In this document: piece by piece, positions 48,228-59,597 of the stretch
Layout: each line of letters starts with the position of its first letter
Position numbering within the stretch: position 1 is the first letter of the stretch
Source: Eurosta solidaginis
Taxonomy: Eukaryota > Arthropoda > Insecta > Diptera > Tephritidae
Direction of reading: 5' to 3'
Length of the DNA stretch: 64,000 nucleotides
Assembly: GCF_040869045.1 (NCBI RefSeq)
Contig: NC_090319.1
Span: forward strand, 394,273,601 to 394,337,600
Notes under the pieces: model-generated
What the model was told of the DNA's origin: nothing
The model's input: only the letters and a program-made list of their open reading frames with translations
The model's database searches: none
Position numbers and translations under genes: made by a program

Positions 48228-48846
48228 CCTGCTCTTCCAGTTTCACAAAGAGCTGCGATGATACCTGTTCCGAAATTTGTGCCGACATTTCAGATATACG
48301 TGCCTCTTGCGCTTCCAGTTGAGATGCCAAATATGTCTTCTGTTCTTCCAATTGTGGTGTTATACGGGTTTCCTGCGATTCCAGTTGGGATACCATATAC
48401 GTCTTCTGTTCTTCAAGTTGTGAAGAAATTTGTGTTTCCTGTGCTTCAATCTTCGATGTTATTCGGTTCTCCTGCGATTCTAGTTGTGATGCCATATATG
48501 TCTTCTGCTCTTCCATCTTGGATGTTATACGGTTCTCCTGCGATTCCATATATGTTTGCTGTTCTGCCAGTTGAGATGACACTGTCGATGTTTGAGCAGA
48601 TATTGCAGCTAAAATCATGTTCACGTCTGTACTGGTAACCGTCTGCGATGTTTCGTTTTTCTCTTCAATTTTTGTTGTCTCCTCACCATTAAGATGAAAG
48701 ACATGCTCTTCCACATCAATTCCTTCTGCTTCCATTGCCTCTCGTAGCCGTGCCTGAAGTTCGAGTTTAACGCCGCTTGTATTCAATCCACGGCTCCCCA
48801 ACTCCTTCTTTAGTTGCTGTATCTTCAATTCACTGAACTTTGTCAT
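48193..48846 (-). pseudogene. Gag N-terminal part: SAP domain and coiled coil
   Basis: The 217-codon frame starts MTKFSELKIQQLKKELGSRG, a SAP-type DNA-binding fold seen in some insect gypsy Gags. Many near-repeats of SQLEEQKTYMASQLESQE and similar follow, a long coiled coil for self-assembly. The frame ends shortly after an A6 run (T6 at 48218-48223 on the plus strand). Reading one base fewer there continues DAKILQLEDKID into the downstream Gag core, so this is one Gag split by a homopolymer indel, or possibly a slippage site. Confidence 0.75.
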
Positions 48847-48879
48847 GTCCTTGTTGTCCTCTGGAATTTATTCAACAAT

Positions 48880-48897
48880 TCCTCTTCTGACACCAAT
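48880..48897 (-). other. tRNA-Leu-type primer binding site
   Basis: On the minus strand, directly after the 5' LTR and the dinucleotide AT, comes TGGTGTCAGAAG, complementary to the 3' end of insect tRNA-Leu. The older gypsy relative shares it just inside 63304. Confidence 0.75.
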
Positions 48898-49641
48898 TGT
48901 AACGAATTTTACTTGCAAATCCTCTTATTTGCAATCCTCTGCTAAGTTCGAATCACTAAACTGTTGAATAAATAACTCCAATATTGAATAATGTAAAAAT
49001 GGCCTTTATTAAAGTACTTCACAATGACACTTATACTTTGCTACTCGCTGGCTTAATAACCAAACTGATTGATAACTCAAATTGAACTCTACTATTGGCC
49101 GCCAGATCGCGTGCTTAATCAATAACTGATTGATTGCTCAACTCAAACTGAATTACAGCGCCTCTTCATCTGTTGCCTTTTATACCCTTTGGTTTCCTCG
49201 TTCGCATTTTTCCAGAATGTACTAGCATTGTCCATGAGCTCTCAAACTTCTCAGCTATAACTAAAATTGCACAATTTTATACATCTTTTAGGCGCTTCCA
49301 GAATCTACTAGTCCAGTAGCTCTCAAACTTCTCAGATATATGCATGTGTTTGCGCATTGACTCTCCGCTGCTCGTATTCGTACATGGTACATATGTGTAG
49401 ACGCAATTATTTATTCGTTTATGTAGATACATAAAGATTGAATTATTGATGTGAATGTTTGTAGTTTACAGTCTCTCGCGCGCACATAGGCGTATAAGTA
49501 AATGCATCTGTGTGTGACATCTCTCTGGGTTTGCCTTATATATGTGTATACTTGATTTGATTATTAACGTAAATACTGCTTGGCATGGCCTTAGCATCGC
49601 CTTAGTGATGGAATAACTTAGTGATGCTAATATCCGTGACA
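48898..49641 (-). repeat. 5' LTR of gypsy element
   Basis: The LTR is 744 bp, nearly identical to 45740-46483. The element's promoter is expected here on the minus strand. Confidence 0.95.
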
Positions 49642-49645
49642 GTAT

Positions 49646-50180
49646 ATAAGATGCATTCACAAATAAACAGAGTATGTTTGAATTAGTTTTGAGCGTTCTA
49701 ACAGGTAATTGCTGCTTAACCTGACTGAGACAAAACTGCCTGTTTATTAATAATATAAATATATTAATAATAATATCTTGTCAAGTTGCAAAACATAAGT
49801 GTTCATGTAGTAATTCTTTTGGTTAGATAATCAATACAAGCTAAACTTAAATAGTGGAAATCATTTATGTGTAACTTTTTTTTCTATACTAAGCTAAACT
49901 ATCCTTTCATCTTTTATGTTGATAATTCTTAAAAAATGTCGTAATTTTGACAAAAAAAAGATCGATCCTTGTCGAATGGTTTACCCGAGCTGTATAAAAC
50001 CCTCTAAGTACCACTTGGAAGTTCCTTTAACTACCCTGCAAAAAATGCTCTCGTCATTCCACGCCGTTTGACTAGTTATTATACAGTCATAGATTATATT
50101 CCTAGTCACATTTGCATGGGCGCGGGTAAGTTTCGTGACCAGAATTTTTTGTAGGGTAATTATATCTAAAGTTATACCTT
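49646..50180. other. Intergenic or intron-like DNA
   Basis: AT-rich. From about 50190 leftward it follows a GTAAGT donor on the minus strand, so part may be intron of the adjacent coding remnant. Confidence 0.35.
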
Positions 50181-50192
50181 GCTGGTACTTAC

Positions 50193-51030
50193 ATGGCCGA
50201 CAGAGTACGTACCATGGTTCTCTGCCGGCGTGTTGTCGCTGGTGAAGGTGACTTTGCCGGTGAAGCCGACGCTGTTGTTGGTTGTGGTGCGCGGTCTCGG
50301 GCGCGCCGTGTTGGTGCTGTTGGTGGTTGTTGCGCTCTGGTCCGAGGTAATCGAATGAACCTGGTGGCGATAAAGCTTCGTGCTGGCCTTTACGATCTGG
50401 ATGACTTGGCCATTTTGACGTGAGTTGTGTTACGCGGCAGCGTACTGCTGGCCCTGGAGGCGGAATTGGTGGTCGGACGCTTTTGCGAAGGTGGTAGAGT
50501 ACTTCGTAACGTAGAGAAAGGGGTTTATCTTCGGATTGCAATTGTTCTCATCAACATTTAGCTCAGTGCCGTCCGAATCCGTATCGGAATCACTAACACC
50601 TTCCTCACTAAGTGTGGCTGTGAAACGCCGAACTACTTCACTAGATATTATATATGTTGCGCTTGGGTCAACACGACACCACCGTGATAAGGTTTATTCC
50701 CACTTGTTTGTTCTTCTAGTAGTTGGGCCTGCAATTCATCGTTGCAGTCTTTTGGTTCTTCCACAATGCTCGTTTGAATACGTGCACAGCCGGCTAGGGT
50801 GTTTGGCGATTCGTTAAATATTATAAGTGGGGATGTACAGTTGACGTAGTTTTGGTGTTTCTACGGCCGGAAACTCGTGGCTTTTTTCGCTAGTGATCGT
50901 CGAATTTTTCTTTTCCTTGTTTCGATACTTTTGTATCGCAACTTTCGCCCCTTCACCAGTCACTAGGTGTGTTCGCACAAAAACGCTCCCAAGTGGACCG
51001 TAACCGTAGACCATAACAGCAGACCGTAAC
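50193..51030 (-). pseudogene. Decayed coding remnant of an unrecognised host gene
   Basis: On the minus strand several stretches read like protein: PLIIFNESPNTLAGCARIQT (from about 50830), TATLSEEGVSDSDTDSDGTE and KINPFLYVTKYSTTFAKASD (50675-50433). After an in-frame TAA (50430-50432, one change from CAA) come QNGQVIQIVKASTKLYRHQV and VGFTGKVTFTSDNTPAENHG. It ends at a GTAAGT donor (50187-50192 on the plus strand). At least one frame change (about 50650-50690) and one or two stops break it. It is GC-rich against AT-rich surroundings and acidic/Ser-rich in part. A longer 186-codon frame over 49981-50541 looks like a GC-driven shadow. The identity is unknown; a live exon with assembly errors is the alternative. 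Confidence 0.45.
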
Positions 51031-51516
51031 ACCGATAAAGCACCAATGTCTGCAGCTTAAGCCGGAGTCATTGGTGCCGTATGTCGTATCGCTGTATCCG
51101 TATCCCTAACGTAATCAGCTGTTTATCGTTACGACGGTAAACCAAAACCCAATTGGTTGGCTACGATACGGTTACGACCTTAGCGGCAGCAATAATCGAC
51201 TGCATTGATTCTCATAAGGTTGGTCGAATCAGCTGTTATAAGGTTACCGATACGGTTACCGATAAAGCACCAATGTCTCCAGCTTTAAGCCGGCGTCATG
51301 GGTGCCGTATGTCGTATCGCTGTATCCGTATCCCTAACGTAATCAGCTGTTTATCGTTACGACGGTAAACCAAAACCCAATTGGTTGGCTACGATACGGT
51401 TACGACCTTAGCGGCAGCAATAATCGACTGCATTGATTCTCATAAGGTTGGTCGAATCAGCTGTTAAAAGGTTGCCGATACGGTTACCGATAAAGCACCA
51501 ATGTCTCCAGCTTTAA
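50995..51516. mobile_element. Tandem MITE family Y: one end plus two complete units
   Basis: Units 51057-51287 and 51284-51516 run from TTAAGCCGG(A/C)GTCATTGGTGC to GCACCAATGTCTCCAGCTTTAA, giving imperfect terminal repeats of about 20 bp that share the TTAA joint. A preceding end stops at about 51060. The interior is itself partly palindromic (AATCAGCTGTTTATCG; CGATACGGTTAC). Confidence 0.75.
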
Positions 51517-51743
51517 GGTTCCATTACTGATACTTAGCATAGACTTGACTTGGCTTGCGAACTGTCACTTCCAGTTCTGTTAAATGAACATTGCATGTTA
51601 CTGATTACTCAAAACTTAACTTGAGTTAGAAGTCTGTTGAATTTTGATTTTCTATGTAAGTTCTAAGTGATGTTTACATTTTGAGATGCCATTTGTTTGA
51701 TTCCATTTCATTTTGAAATTTTATCATACAAATTGACATTTAT

Positions 51744-54700
51744 TATACTCAGTTGAGCAGAGCTCACAGAGTATATTAAGTTTGATTGGATAACGGTTGG
51801 TTGTACATATATAAAGGAATCGAGATAGATATAGACTTCCATATATCAAAATAATCAGGATCGAAAAAAAATTTGATTGAGCCATGTCCGTCCGTCCGTC
51901 CGTCCGTCCGTTAACACGATAACTTGAGTAAATTTTGAGGTATCTTGATGAAATTTGGTATGTAGGTTTCTGAGCACTCATCTCAGATCGCTATTTAAAA
52001 TGAACGATATCGGACTATAACCACGCCCACTTTTTCGATATCGAAAATTTCGAAAAACCGAAAAAATGCGATAATTCATTGCCAAAGGCGGTTAAAGCGA
52101 TGAAACTTGGTAGATGGGTTGACGTTATGACGCAGAATAGAAAACTAGTAAGATTTTGGACAATGGGCGTGGCACCGCCCACTTTTACAAGAAGGTAATT
52201 TAAAAGTTTTGCAAGCTGTAATTTGGCAGTCGTTGAAGATATCATGATGAAATTTGGCAGGAACGTTACTACTATTACTATATATGTGCTAAATAAAAAT
52301 TAGCAAAATTGGATGAAGAACACGCCCACTTTTTAAAAAAAAATTTTTTAAATTCAAATTTTAACAAAAAAGTTAATATCTTTACTGTATATAAGTAAAT
52401 TAAGTCAAAATTCAATTCCAGTAATGATATGATGCAACAAAATCCAAAAGTAAAAGAAAATTTCAAAATGGGCGTGGCTCCGCCCATTTTCATTTAGTTT
52501 GTCTAGAATACTTTTAATGCCATAAGTCGAACAAAAATTTACCAATCCTTCTGAAATTTGGTAGGAGCATAGATTCTGTGACGGTAACTGTTCTCTGTGA
52601 AAATGGGCGAAATCGGTGGAAGCCACGCCCAGTTTTTATACACAGTCCACCGTCTGTCCTTCCGCTCGGCCGTTAACACAATAACTTGAGCAAAAACCGA
52701 TATATCTTTACTAAACTTAGCCCACGTACTTATCTGAACTCACTTTATCTTGGTATAAAAAATGGCCGAAATCCGACCATAACCACGCCCACTTTATCGA
52801 TATCGAAAATTACGAAAAGTGAAAAAAATGCCATAATTCTATACCAACTACGAAAAAAGGGATGAAACATGGTAACTGGATTGGTTTATTGACGCAAAAT
52901 ATAACTTTGGAAAAAATGTTGTAAAATGGGTGTGACACCTACCATATTAAGTAGAAGAAAATGAAAAAGTTCTACAAGGCGAAATCAACAGCCCTTGGAA
53001 TCTTGGCAGGAATACTGCTAGTGGTATTGCATATATAAATAAATTAGCAGTACCCGACAGATGATTTTCTGGATCACCTGGTCCACATTTTGGTCGATAT
53101 CGCGAGAACGCCTTCACATATACATCTAAGGGCCACTCGCTTTTAAAACCCTCATTAATACTTTTAATTTGATATCCATATCGTACAAACACATTCTAGA
53201 ATCACCCTGGCCCACCCTAATGGCGATATCTCGAAAAGGCGTCCACCTATAGACCTAATGCCCACTCCCTCTTAAAATGCTCAGTAACACCTTTCGTTTG
53301 ATACCCATATCTTACAAACATTCTAGAGTCACCCCTGGCCCACCCTAATGGCGATATCTCGAAAAGGCGACCACCTATATACCTAATGTCCACTCCCTCT
53401 TAAAATGCTCAGTAACACCTTTCGTTTGATACCCATATCGTACAAACATTCTAGAGTCACCCCTGGCCCACCCTAATGGCGATATCTCGAAAAGGCGTCC
53501 ACCTATAGACCTAATGCCCACTCCCTCTTAAAATGCTCAGTAACACCTTTCGTTTGATACCCATATCGTACAAACATTCTAGAGTCACCCCTGGCCCACC
53601 CTAATGGCGATATCTCGAAAAGGCGTCCACATATAGACCTAATGCCCACTCCCTCTTAAAATGCTCAGTAACACCTTTCGTTTGATACCCATATCGTACA
53701 AAAACATTCTAGAGTCACCCCTTTCCCACCCTAATGGCGATATCTCGAAAAGGCGTCCACCTATAGACCTAATGCCCACTCCCTCTTAAAATGCTCAGTA
53801 ACACCTTTCGTTTGATACCCATATCGTACAAATATTCTAGAGTCACCCCTGGCTCACCCTAATGGCGATATCTCGAAAAGGCGTCCACCTATAGACCTAA
53901 TGCCCACTCCCTCTTAAAATGCTCAGTAACACCTTTCGTTTGATACCCATATCGTACAAACATTCTAGAGTCACCCCTGGCCCACCCTAATGGCGATATC
54001 TCGAAAAGGCGTCCACCTATAGACCTAATGCCCACTCCCTCTTAAAATGCTCAGTAACACCTTTCGTTTGATACCCATATCGTACAAATATTCTAGAGTC
54101 ACCCCTGGCTCACCCTAATGGCGATATCTCGAAAAGGCGTCCACCTATAGACCTAATGCCCACTCCATCTTAAAATGATCAGTAACACCTTTCGTTTGAT
54201 ACCCATATCGTACAAACACATTCTAGAGTCACCCCTGGCCCACCCTAATGACGATACCTCGAAAAGGCGTCCACCTATAGACCTCATGCCCACTTCCTCT
54301 TAAAATGCTCAGTAGCACCTTCCGTTTGATACCCATATCGTACAAATATTCTAGAGTCACCCTTGGTCCACCTTTATGGCGATATCTCGAAAAGGCGTCC
54401 ACCTATAGAACTAAGGATTACTCCCTTTTAAAATACTCATTACCACCTTTCATTTGATACCCATATCGTACAAACACATTCTAGAGTCACCCTGGCCCAC
54501 CCTAATGGCGATATCTCGAAAAGGCGTCCACCTATAGACCTAATGCCCACTCCCTCTTAAAATGCTCAGTAACACCTTTCGTTTGATACCCATATCGTAC
54601 AAACATTCTAGAGTCACCCCGGGCCCACCCTAATTGCGATATCTCGAAAAGGCGTCCACCTATAGACCTAATGCCCACTCCCTCTTAAAATGCTCAGTAA

Positions 54701-56011
54701 CACCTTTCGTTTGATATCCATATCGTACAAACATTCTAGAGTCACCCTTGGTCCACGTTTATGGCGATATCTCGAAAAGGCGTCCACCTATAGAACTAAG
54801 GATTACTCCCTTTTAAAATACTCATTACCACCTTTCATTTGATACCCATATCGTACAAAAACATTCTAGAGTCACCCCTTTCCCACCCTAATGGCGATAT
54901 CTCGAAAAGGCGTCCACCTATAGACCTAATGCCCACTCCCTCTTAAAATGCTCAGTAACACCTTTCGTTTGATACCCATATCGTACAAATATTCTAGAGT
55001 CACCCCTGGCTCACCCTAATGGCGATATCTCGAAAAGGCGTCCACCTATAGACCTAATGCCCACTCCATCTTAAAATGATCAGTAACACCTTTCGTTTGA
55101 TACCCATATCGTACAAACACATTCTAGAGTCACCCCTGGCCCACCCTAATGACGATACCTCGAAAAGGCGTCCACCTATAGACCTCATGCCCACTTCCTC
55201 TTAAAATGCTCAGTAGCACCTTCCGTTTGATACCCATATCGTACAAACATTCTAGAGTCACCATTGGTCCACCTTTATGGCGATATTTCGAAAAGGCGTC
55301 CACCTATAGAACTAAGGATTACTCCCTTTTAAAATACTCATTACCATCTTTCATTTGATACCCATATCATACAAACACATTCTAGAGTCACCCCTGGCCC
55401 ACCCTAATGGCGACATTTCGAAAAGGCGTGCACCTATAGACCTAATGCCCACTCCCTCTTAAAATGCTCAGTAACACCTTTCATTTAATTCCCATATCGT
55501 ACAACTAGAGACACCCCTGGTCCACCTTTATGGCGATATCTCGAAACGGCGTCCACCTATGGAACTAAGGATCACTGCTTTTCAAAATATTCATTAACAG
55601 CTTTCATTTGATACCCATATCGTACAAACATATTCTAGAGTCACCCCTGGTCCACCTTTATGGCGATTTCTCGAAAAGGCGTTCACCTATAGAACTAAAG
55701 CCCATTCCCTTTTAAAATACTCATTATCACCTTTCATTTGATACCCATATCGTACAAACACATTCTAGAGTCAGCCCTGGTCCACCTTTATGGCGATATC
55801 CCTAAATGGCGTCCATCCATAGAACTATGGCCTACTCTCTCTTAAAATACTCTTTAATACCTTCCCTTTGATACACATGTCATACAACCACATTCCAGGG
55901 TTACCGTAGGTTCATTTTCCTACATGGTGATTTTCCTTATTTTGTCTCCATAGTTCTCAACTGAGTATGTAATGTTCGGTTACACCCGAACTTAGCCTTC
56001 CTTACTTGTTT
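51744..56011 (+). mobile_element. DINE-like element with long minisatellite, complete
   Basis: The start is TATACTCAGTTGAGCAGAGC, with (GTCC)n at 51884-51911, the GGGCGTGGC/GCCACGCCC body, about 22 minisatellite units, subterminal CTCAACTGAGT (about 55958), hairpin GTTCGG/CCGAAC and the terminus CTTACTTGTT. It is the reverse-strand twin of 8315-12337 and the longest intact member of this family in the window. Confidence 0.8.
53040..55900. repeat. Minisatellite, about 128-bp period, about 22 units
   Basis: Units contain TTCTAGAGTCACCCCTGGCC, ACCCTAATGGCGATATCTCG, AAAGGCGTCCACCTATAGAC and TTTGATACCCATATCGTAC. A block of several units is itself repeated (compare about 53700-54440 with about 54850-55400), showing segmental expansion. 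Confidence 0.9.
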
Positions 56012-56249
56012 AAAAATAAATTTCAACGCTGATTATGATGCCAGATTTTATGCGCCAAGTGGAGTATAATCGTGGCTAAGTTGCCAAGTTTACGCCAAGT
56101 CAAGTCAAGTCTATGCTAAGTATCAGTAATGGGGGCTTTAATTGTGGTTAAGTTGCCGAGTTTACGCCAAGTCAAGTCAAGTCTATGCTAAGTTTCAGTA
56201 ATGCATTGGTTATTTCATTTGACGGTTGGCTCAACTCGCCGTTCATAAC

Positions 56250-59224
56250 CATAGTGTACAAGTACAAGTGTGTTGACTTCTTTCTGACAGGCACTCGCTT
56301 AAGTGAGCATAAGGGGAAAATCTGGGTTGCCATTGTTGTTTCGGTTGAAAACGGTCAATTAGGGTTCTGTGCAGAGACGTAAAAGATTGAAACAGGGTTT
56401 ATGTAGTCACAAAAGTGTTGCTCCTGTTCCACAGCATTTTAATTTTATATCATGGCGAAAAGTGTTCAGTTCAGAGTTATTGGTTTTCATTAAAAGTTTA
56501 ATTTATTACGGAGGGTTACTCCTTTAATTGTAAAAAGCAGAGAAAACGTAGAGTTTTTCAAATTATTGTGAAAAGCTTTTTAATTTGAATTTCTGTACCC
56601 AAGTTCACTATGAAAACTGAAAAATGTACACTTATTGAAAACTCATTTGCACACACAATTTACACTTTGAATTTAATTGTGTTTTTATGCACAAAATTTT
56701 GAAACTAAAAACAAAATTTTCATTTGTCAGAAAAAATAAAGAAAAAACTGCCTAATGTCAAAAAACCCTATCGAAATACAAACTGGCTTGTTTGTTTTTA
56801 ATGAACTACGTTGAATTTTTCTTGTATTTCGTTAGTTTTTCAAATATAGTTCACATACTTACACCAGTACTGAAACCTTATTGGCTCCCTCGACAAAAAA
56901 TATAAGAGAAAATACAAGAAAAATACATAGAAAATAAAGTAGTGTCATATAGGAGTTTTGATATGTTTGCACCTACAGCACCATTTTATTTGCAGGAGAC
57001 TTTCACAGCTACAAAAATTAAGGCGGATTTACACAGACGCTTTGGTTTTGTTGCATTCATTAATTCATCTGTCGGTCGAAGTATCGAAAAATTTACATAA
57101 ATGCTTTGGTTGTGTGGCTACGCTTTGACAACGCCATACGAAAAACAATCAAACGCAGTACGTTATCTTTGCTTTGAAGCGACCAAAGCGTTTATATAAA
57201 TTTGCCCTTATGCATTTGTGTAAAAAGCCTTAGAAGTGAAATTTTTCCATGTTACACGTGTGGCGCTTTATATTTTGGCTCTAATTTAAATAAATTTTGC
57301 TTTCCGTATGTTTCCGCATTGTTGCAGGCTACAAATCTTCTAGTATTCTTATTTCCGCGGTACGTAAGAGTACTTCAAGCTGAGTTGCATTTAATAGTTA
57401 AAAAAAACTTTGTAGTATTTACAGATGTAATAGTTGCATATATTTCCGCGGAAATAAGAATACTAGATTTGTAGCCTGCAACAATGCGGAAACATACGGA
57501 AAGCAAAATTTATTTAAATTAGAGTCAAAATATAAAGTGCCACACGTGTAACATGGAAAAATTTCACTTCTAAGGCTGTTTACACAAATGCATAAGGGCA
57601 AAATTATATAAAACGCTTTGGTCACTTCAAAAGCATATATGACACTACTTTATTTTTGCTTGGATTTCAAGCTAAAAAAACTAACGAAACTTTATCGGAA
57701 CTTCAAAATACAAAAAAAATTTTCTATCATGAAAAAGCGAGGCCACTATTCCCCCATAATTAGCGAGTTTGTCATGTTTTTGTTTATGTTTTACATTAAC
57801 ATTTTTAACAATAAAACAATGCAAATATCACACGAAAAAATTAATCTTTCTCTAATGGTTCACTTTTTTCACAAGAAACTTGATTCTAATTGTGTTTTTA
57901 TGCACCAAATTTTCAAACTAAAAAAAAAACTTTCATTTGTCTGAAAAAAATAAAGAAAAAACGGCCGAATGCCAAAAAAACCTATCGAAAAACAACTGGC
58001 TCGTTTGTTTTTAATGAAAGGTTGTATTTTTCTTGTATTTCGTTAGTTTTTTGAAATATAGTTTAGCGTAGGCACGCAACCAAAGCATTTATGTAAATTT
58101 TTCGATACTTCGCCCGGCAGATGAATTAATGAATGCAACACAACCAAAGCGTCTGTTTAAATCCGCCTTAATTTTTGTAGCTGTGAAAGCCTCCTGCAAA
58201 TATAATGGTGCTGTAATTGCAAAAAAATCAAACTCCTATATGACGCTACTCTATTTCTATGTATTTTTCTTGTATTTTCTCTTATATTTTTTGTCGAGGG
58301 AGCCAATAAGGTTTCAATACTGGTGAAAGTATGTGAACTATATTTGAAAAAACTAACGAAATACAAGAAAAATTCAACGTAGTTCATTAAAAACAAACAA
58401 GCCAGTTTGTATTTCGATAGGGTTTTTTGACATTAGGCAGTTTTTTCTTTATATTTTCTGACAAATGAAAATTTTGTTTTTAGTTTCAAAATTTTGTGCA
58501 TAAAAACACAATTAAATTCAAAGTGTAAATTGTGTGTGCAAATGAGTTTTCAATAAGTGTACATTTTTCAGTTTTTCATAGTGAACTTGGGTACAGAAAT
58601 TCAAATTAAAAAGTTTTTCACAATAATTTGAGAAACTACGTTTTCTCTGCTTTTTACAATTAAAGGAGTAACCCTCCGTAATAAATTAAACTTTTAATGA
58701 AAATCAATAACTCTGAACTGAACACTTTTCGCCATGATATAAAATTAAAATGCTGTGGAACAGGAGCAACACTTTTGTGACTACATAAACCCTGTTTCAA
58801 TCTTTTACGTCTCTGCACAGAACCCTAATTGACCTTTTTATACCTAAACAACAATGGCAACCCAGATTTTCCCGTTATGCCCACTTAAGCGAGTGCCTGT
58901 CAGAAAGAAGTCAACACACTTGTACTTGTACACTATGAGGTACACCATGGTTCAACTATATACAGGTTGGCTCATCTGTAAAGCAACAAAATATGTCTGT
59001 TCAAATTGTCAAAATCTGTGTATTGGTGTTGGTGCGAATGGTATGGAACGGAAACATAAAACTTAGCAGTTTTTGTATGTGTAAGTAAAATGTTGCCAAT
59101 GGGTTGGTTTCAGTTTGAGTTTGCCATCTCCTTTTGACAATCCCTTCGACCATGCAATGACATAAATAAAATCAGCTGATGAGATGAGCCAACCTGTACA
59201 TAATTGAACCATGGAGGTACACTA
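56250..59224. repeat. Foldback element with nested palindromes, about 3 kb
   Basis: The left arm begins CATAGTGTACAAGTACAAGT at 56250, and its inverse (ACTTGTACTTGTACACTAT) ends at 58936. Pairing continues inward to about 57360/57445, around a loop of about 85 bp. An inner palindrome with ends TTAAGGCGGATTTA (57018-58170) lies in the middle, its right arm interrupted by 57630-58065, a direct copy of part of the outer arm. A MITE sits at the right end. GTTCATAAC flanks the whole block (56241-56249 and 59225-59233), a probable target duplication. Confidence 0.75.
58946..59213. mobile_element. MITE, 268 bp, with 9-bp flanking duplication
   Basis: The termini CATGGTTCAACTATATACAG and their inverse form repeats of about 33 bp including CAGGTTGGCTCATCT. 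GAGGTACAC occurs directly on both sides (58937-58945 and 59214-59222), as expected for an 8-9 bp target duplication of hAT-like transposition. It is non-coding. Confidence 0.85.
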
Positions 59225-59283
59225 TGTTCATAACACAAAATTTCTATCACATAATTGACGGAAACATGTTTGCAATGTTTCAA

Positions 59284-59466
59284 CCATGGCGGAACGATAC
59301 AAGGTGGCAGCATGGAACAGCTGATTATAAACTTTTTTTATTTGATTTGATACATCAACTTCCAGCCGAGACGATTTTGACATTTGTCCATCGAATCTAC
59401 AAAATCAAAGTACATGGAATTTTTATTTATGTTTGTATGCTGTCACCTTATATCATTCCGCCATGG
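59284..59466. mobile_element. MITE, 183 bp
   Basis: Terminal repeats of about 30 bp begin CCATGGCGGAACGATACAAG. TTTCAA flanks both ends (59278-59283 and 59467-59472). A partial copy lies at 42162-42306. Confidence 0.8.
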
Positions 59467-59597
59467 TTTCAACAAAATTAGTGTTCTCTGAAAGCTCCCG
59501 ATGGTTCAGTATAAAGTTGGTTGTGATAATCCTCTCGATTTTGTCTGAAGAGAATTTGTGTATGACTAACGAGAAATATGCGTACATATGTATGTAT

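Larger units (their letters stand above)
45740..49641 (-). mobile_element. Gypsy (Ty3) LTR retrotransposon, internally deleted, 3.9 kb
   Basis: Two 744-bp LTRs flank an interior with gag, zinc knuckle, protease and integrase C-terminal sequence, all on the minus strand. GTAT is duplicated at 45736-45739 and 49642-49645. A primer binding site beginning TGGTGTCAGAAG (minus strand, just inside 48898) fits tRNA-Leu. A polypurine tract AGGTGGAGGGCAG abuts the other LTR (46484-46496). Reverse transcriptase, RNase H and the integrase core are missing. Confidence 0.95.
51521..56132. mobile_element. TIR transposon or MITE interrupted by a DINE-like element
   Basis: CCATTACTGATACTTAGCAT at 51521 is the inverse of ATGCTAAGTATCAGTAATGG ending at 56132, extending to about 30 bp with few mismatches. 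Without the insertion 51744-56011 the element would be about 0.35 kb. A second right-hand end lies at about 56165-56199. Confidence 0.6.

Noticed and set aside
49981..50541. 186-codon open frame on the minus strand, Pro/Gln/His-rich
   Set aside because: It overlaps in another frame the more protein-like remnant and runs on through the GTAAGT donor into AT-rich sequence; it looks like a GC-driven shadow.
57202..57625. Matching ORFs on opposite strands (both with CICVxSLRSEIFPCYTCG)
   Set aside because: They arise because the region is a palindrome; the same sequence is read from each arm, with no family match.
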